Assembly (NCBI RefSeq): GCF_016785085.1
Contig: NZ_JAENHO010000003.1
Span: 1 to 64,000, forward strand
Reading direction: 5' to 3'
Source of the DNA: Paractinoplanes lichenicola
GTDB taxonomy: Bacteria; Actinomycetota; Actinomycetes; Mycobacteriales; Micromonosporaceae
DNA: 64,000 nucleotides
The stretch's first letter is position 1. Each line of letters opens with the position of its first letter. Of this stretch, positions 60,742-64,000 are shown piece by piece. Made by a program: the position numbers and the translations under genes. Under the pieces are notes generated by a model. That model had not been told where the DNA came from. It worked only from the letters and a program-made list of their open reading frames with translations, and did not search any database.

Positions 60742-62160
60742 TCACTTACGGTCACCGCCGTGGGCGGCCGACGCGCGGGCCGCCGACTGCAGTGCGGAGC
60801 GCAGATCGCTCACCTCGATCACCTCGATGCCGCGGGGCGCCTCGGGGGCGCAGCCGGGCGGCACCAGCGCCACCTTGAAGCCGAGCCGGGCCGCCTCGGC
60901 GAGCCGCCGCCCGACCGCCCCGACCCGCCGGATCTCGCCGGTCAGCCCGACCTCGCCGATCGCCACCAGATGCGGGGCCATCGCCAGGTCGAGCCCGCCG
61001 GAGGCGACCGCGAGCGCCATCGCGAGGTCGGCCGACGGCTCGATCAGGCGGATGCCGCCGACCGTGGCCGCGAAGACCTCGCGGTTGTAGAGCTTGAGCT
61101 GTTTGGTGCGGCGCTCGAGCACGGCGAGCACCATGGCCAGCCGGGCGCTGTCGAGACCCGACACCGTGCGCCGGGGCGAGCCCTGCACCTCGGCCCCGAT
61201 CAGCGCCTGCACCTCGGTGACCAGCGCCCGCCGGCCCTCCATGGCCACGGTGACGCAGGTGCCGGGCACGGGCTCGTTGTAACGCGTGAGGAACAGGCCG
61301 GACGGGTCGGGCAGGCTGGCGATGCCGCTCTCGTTCATCTCGAAGCAGCCCACCTCGTCGGCCGCGCCGTACCGATTCTTCACGCCGCGCACCAGGCGCA
61401 GCGACGAATGCTTGTCGCCCTCGAAGTGCAGCACGACGTCGACCAGGTGCTCGAGCACGCGGGGGCCGGCGACCTGACCGTCCTTGGTGACGTGACCGAC
61501 CAGCACGGTGGCGATGCCGCGCTCCTTGGCCACGCCGACCAGCGCGGCGGTGACCGCCCGGACCTGGGTGACGCCGCCCGAGACGCCCTCGGTGCCCGGG
61601 GCCGAGATCGTCTGCACCGAGTCGACGATGAGCAGGCCGGGCTTGACCGCGTCGAGGTGGCCGAGCACCGCGCCGAGGTCGCTCTCGGAGGCCAGGAAGA
61701 GCTTGTCGTGCAGGGCGCCGAGCCGCTCGGCCCGCAACCGCACCTGGCTCACCGACTCCTCGCCACTGACCACCAGGGACGGTGTGCCGGCGCCGGCCGC
61801 CCACTGCTGGGCCACGTCGAGCAGCAGAGTGGATTTGCCCACCCCGGGCTCGCCGGCCAGCAGCACCACCGCGCCGGGCACCAGGCCGCCGCCGAGCACC
61901 CGGTCGAGCTCGCCGACGTTGGTCGGCACGGCCTTGGCCGGGGCGGCGCTGATCTGCGCGATCGGGCGGGCCGGCTCGGCCGGCATCCGCGAGCTGACCA
62001 CCCGGCCGGCGCCGAGCGGGGTGCTCACGGTGGACTCGATGACCGAGCCCCACTCACCGCACTCGGGACAGCGCCCCAGCCACTTCGGCGGCTGGTGACC
62101 GCAGGCGTCGCAGACGAAGGCGGGGCGGGCGGCCTTCGCGGCCGTGCGGGACGTCGTCAC
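60742..62160 (-). CDS. radA: DNA repair protein RadA
   Basis: Recombination ATPase processing branched intermediates. The zinc finger has Cys17, Cys20, Cys31 and Cys34 (CDACGHQPPKWLGRCPEC). Walker A GEPGVGKSTLL is near residue 107. The RadA-specific KNRYG motif is near 265. A Lon-like C-terminal domain (about 300-450) includes GLTGEIRRVGAVGRRLAEAA. The 472-aa size is normal. It is divergent from nothing and upstream of disA on the same strand by 73 bp, the usual pairing. Confidence 0.96.
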   Translation of the reverse strand: MTTSRTAAKAARPAFVCDACGHQPPKWLGRCPECGEWGSVIESTVSTPLGAGRVVSSRMPAEPARPIAQISAAPAKAVPTNVGELDRVLGGGLVPGAVVLLAGEPGVGKSTLLLDVAQQWAAGAGTPSLVVSGEESVSQVRLRAERLGALHDKLFLASESDLGAVLGHLDAVKPGLLIVDSVQTISAPGTEGVSGGVTQVRAVTAALVGVAKERGIATVLVGHVTKDGQVAGPRVLEHLVDVVLHFEGDKHSSLRLVRGVKNRYGAADEVGCFEMNESGIASLPDPSGLFLTRYNEPVPGTCVTVAMEGRRALVTEVQALIGAEVQGSPRRTVSGLDSARLAMVLAVLERRTKQLKLYNREVFAATVGGIRLIEPSADLAMALAVASGGLDLAMAPHLVAIGEVGLTGEIRRVGAVGRRLAEAARLGFKVALVPPGCAPEAPRGIEVIEVSDLRSALQSAARASAAHGGDRK

Positions 62161-62189
62161 CCCGCAAAGCTAGCGGGACGGTACGACAA

Positions 62190-62930
62190 TTACTCGTGCT
62201 CCTCCGCGGTCTCACCCGGCGCGCGTGACGCGGGGGAGAGCGGGATGGCGAACGGCGCGGTCAGCTCGATCGGCTGGGCCTGGCCGCTCACCTCGAAGAT
62301 CAGGCTCAGCGAGTGGCCCGGGACGAGCTCGTCGCTCAGGCCGGCCGCGACCAGCTTGGTGTCGTCCTCGGGGAGGTAGGTCACACTGCTCAGCGGCGGG
62401 ATCGTGATGCGCGCGGGCTGCAACGTGGCGGTCGGGGCGATCGACGGCGTGCCGGGCTGGCTGGGCTGCGCCGAGGGCTGCTCGACACCGGTGTTCTGGT
62501 CGTTGCCCCCGCCCACCTCGTCGGGCGAGTCGGAGGAACCGCCGGACGGCTCGGGATTCGCGCTCGGCCGACCGGCCGCCGGGCCGCCGTCGAGCCCGAT
62601 CTGCCGGGCCGAGACGATGCCGGCCTGCTCGTCCTGCAGCGGGCGGCTGCTGATCAGGACGGTCATCTCCGCGGTGCTCTGGTTGAACAGAGCGACCTCG
62701 AGCGGGGCGTCACCGTTGGCCGGGTAGCCCTCGGGGTCGTTGTAGATGACCTGCAGATTGCGGATCAGCAGATTGCCGTCGGGGCTCTGCGTGTTCAGAC
62801 CCGAGATCGGGGTCTTGAGAATGGACGTCTCGGCGACCTGACCGGCCGAGCAGCCGGACAGTGCGATCACGGCGACCGTGGCGACACCCGCGGCCCAGGT
62901 GACGCGGCGGGTTCCCAGCGAGCGCATCAC
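62190..62930 (-). CDS. Lipoprotein, LpqE-like
   Basis: A 246-aa exported lipoprotein. The signal sequence is VTWAAGVATVAVIALSGCSA, with the lipobox LSGC. A beta-rich domain (residues about 40-115, NLLIRNLQVIYNDPEGYPAN; VALFNQSTAEMTVLISS) is followed by a Ser/Pro/Gly-rich loop and a second beta segment (ARITIPPLSSVTYLPEDDTK). Its placement after radA matches Rv3584 (lpqE). Function is not established. It ends 29 bp before radA. Confidence 0.75.
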   Translation of the reverse strand: MMRSLGTRRVTWAAGVATVAVIALSGCSAGQVAETSILKTPISGLNTQSPDGNLLIRNLQVIYNDPEGYPANGDAPLEVALFNQSTAEMTVLISSRPLQDEQAGIVSARQIGLDGGPAAGRPSANPEPSGGSSDSPDEVGGGNDQNTGVEQPSAQPSQPGTPSIAPTATLQPARITIPPLSSVTYLPEDDTKLVAAGLSDELVPGHSLSLIFEVSGQAQPIELTAPFAIPLSPASRAPGETAEEHE

Positions 62931-63027
62931 GATCCTCCAAGCTGATCAAGCCGACACCGAAGCACACCAAGCGGCGCAAGGCTCAGCCTAGAGGGCGGGG
63001 ATCGGGCGCGTGCGCCGACCCGTCCAT

Positions 63028-63855
63028 TCACACCACCCGGCCGCTGAAGATCAGCAGGAGAACGTCGATCAGGGCGACGAGAATCACCGCGCGGAACATC
63101 GCCACGCCTCGTCCCCGGGCGCGCCTGGTGGCGTACCAGCCGAGCGGAAGGACCACGACGGCGGCCGCGGCGCCCACCCAGCCGGCCCACGACGGCGGCC
63201 CGGGCGGCCCGAAGACCAGGGCCAGTGTCGCACTCAGCAGGAGCAGCGCGGCCGCAATGGAGGATCCCGTCGCCCCGAGCCGATGCGGCAGCCCCCGCAC
63301 GCCAGTGGCCGCGTCGTCCGCGAGGTCGGGCAGCACGTTGGCGAAGTGCGCGCCCCCACCGAGCAGCGCGCCCGCCGCGACCAGCCAGCCGGGCGGCGCC
63401 GGATGCCCGGGCAGCGCCACCACCACGAACGCCGGCAGCAGCCCGAACGCCACCAGATAGGGCACCACCGAGAACACGGTGAACTTCAGGGGCCAGTCGT
63501 AGAGCAGCGCGAACACGCCGACCAGCGAGATCAGCAGCGTCGCGAGCGGGCCGAACGGCAGGCCCAGCAGCGGGATGGCGAGCGCCGCGATCAACCCCGA
63601 GAGGCCCACCGTACGGCGGGAGACCGCCCCCGAGGCGATCGGCTTGTCGGTGCGCCCGGCCGCCCGGTCGCGATCGGCGTCGAGCCAGTCGTTGACCCAG
63701 CCCACGGCGAGCTGGGTCGCCCCCACGGCCGCGAAGACGCCGAGCACGGCCCAGCCGCGGTGCCCGACGCCGATCGCCAGCAAGGTCATCGCCACGGTGA
63801 CCGCACCGCCGGGCTCCGGATGAGACGACTTGATCACTGCCAGCGCTCGGGACAT
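63028..63855 (-). CDS. UbiA-type prenyltransferase
   Basis: A 275-aa integral membrane enzyme with about eight or nine helices. The aspartate-rich prenyl-diphosphate motif NDWLDADRD is near residue 57, followed by RTDKPIASG. The second motif, around ANVLPDLADDAATGVRGLPH, is near 175. Aromatic or quinone prenylation is expected. Divergent and 55 bp away is a UbiG-like methyltransferase, so a prenylated quinone or meroterpenoid pathway may lie off the right edge (inference). ATG at 63855 (MSRALAVIKSSHPEPG). Confidence 0.88.
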   Translation of the reverse strand: MSRALAVIKSSHPEPGGAVTVAMTLLAIGVGHRGWAVLGVFAAVGATQLAVGWVNDWLDADRDRAAGRTDKPIASGAVSRRTVGLSGLIAALAIPLLGLPFGPLATLLISLVGVFALLYDWPLKFTVFSVVPYLVAFGLLPAFVVVALPGHPAPPGWLVAAGALLGGGAHFANVLPDLADDAATGVRGLPHRLGATGSSIAAALLLLSATLALVFGPPGPPSWAGWVGAAAAVVVLPLGWYATRRARGRGVAMFRAVILVALIDVLLLIFSGRVV

Positions 63856-63910
63856 GCGAGCAGTGTGGCGGGTGTGCCGGATGCATGCCACGCTCGATCA
63901 CATGCCGTCG

Positions 63911-64000
63911 ATGGCCCGTAACGATCCGCGTCAGTACGACGACCTGGCCGACCATTGGTGGCGGCCGGGTGGCCACTTCGAGCTGCTGCACTGGCTGGCC
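63911..64000 (+). CDS. UbiG-like SAM-dependent methyltransferase (5' fragment)
   Basis: Only the first 30 codons are inside the window: MARNDPRQYDDLADHWWRPG and onward to the edge. The ...YDDLADHWW... start resembles 3-demethylubiquinone methyltransferase family proteins. An ATG at 63902 would add three residues. It is divergent from the UbiA-type gene. Confidence 0.6.
   Translation, partial: MARNDPRQYDDLADHWWRPGGHFELLHWLA

Overview
The window is high-GC DNA (roughly 70 percent G+C by eye) with GTG and TTG starts, very short gene overlaps (ATGA/GTGA), an ESX-type secretion locus with mycosin, an Lsr2 nucleoid protein and a ClpC chaperone. This points to an actinobacterium. The backbone order (dacB, ppa, DUF2342, tilS, hpt, ftsH, folE, folP-folB-folK, DUF3180, panC-panD, nadB-nadC, coaX, lysS, lsr2, clpC, mutY, disA, radA, lpqE-like) matches the M. 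tuberculosis Rv3628-Rv3584 region as I remember it. The style of the accessory genes suggests a Micromonosporaceae-like organism such as Actinoplanes. That family placement is inference.

Layout. 1-490: tandem array of 35-bp units, each carrying a 20-bp palindrome that looks like a regulator operator. 543-7459: type VII secretion core (mycP, three-ATPase eccC, divergent eccD). 7562-17727: housekeeping genes (ppa, dacB, DUF2342 protease, tilS, hpt, ftsH, folE), then a divergent AhpD-like/MarR pair and a RidA protein. 17720-21039: a two-gene unit with a coiled-coil membrane protein and an FtsK/EccC-like ATPase. 21691-30209: a seven-gene minus-strand operon resembling a reduced type IV secretion machine (two-TM VirB2-like protein, PrgI-like protein, VirB4-like ATPase, TrbL-like membrane protein, possible VirB8-like protein, lytic transglycosylase/M23 hydrolase, hypothetical). 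No relaxase is seen. 30506-36510: folate genes and membrane proteins. 36514-38630: orphan nuoD overlapping a MidA/NDUFAF7-family methyltransferase. 38792-39240: GC-rich minisatellite. 39447-48108: pantothenate, NAD and CoA genes, lysS and lsr2. 48459-50981: clpC. 51087-54961: secreted arabinan/arabinoxylan hydrolases GH43 and GH51. 55090-64000: mutY, ACT protein, peptide deformylase, 2H phosphoesterase, disA, radA, an LpqE-like lipoprotein, UbiA-type prenyltransferase and the first codons of a UbiG-like methyltransferase.

Working together: folE, folP, folB and folK cover most of tetrahydropterin/folate synthesis. panC, panD and coaX serve pantothenate and CoA. nadB and nadC make nicotinate mononucleotide from aspartate. 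disA and radA pair c-di-AMP synthesis with recombination repair, with mutY nearby. The most notable items are the T4SS-like operon with its nearby FtsK-like ATPase, the NuoD-methyltransferase pair, four ATG-initiated copies of a 30-bp repeat at the start of panC, the 35-bp operator array, and two DnaA-box clusters outside any recognisable oriC. No tRNA, rRNA, CRISPR array, transposase or integrase was recognised.
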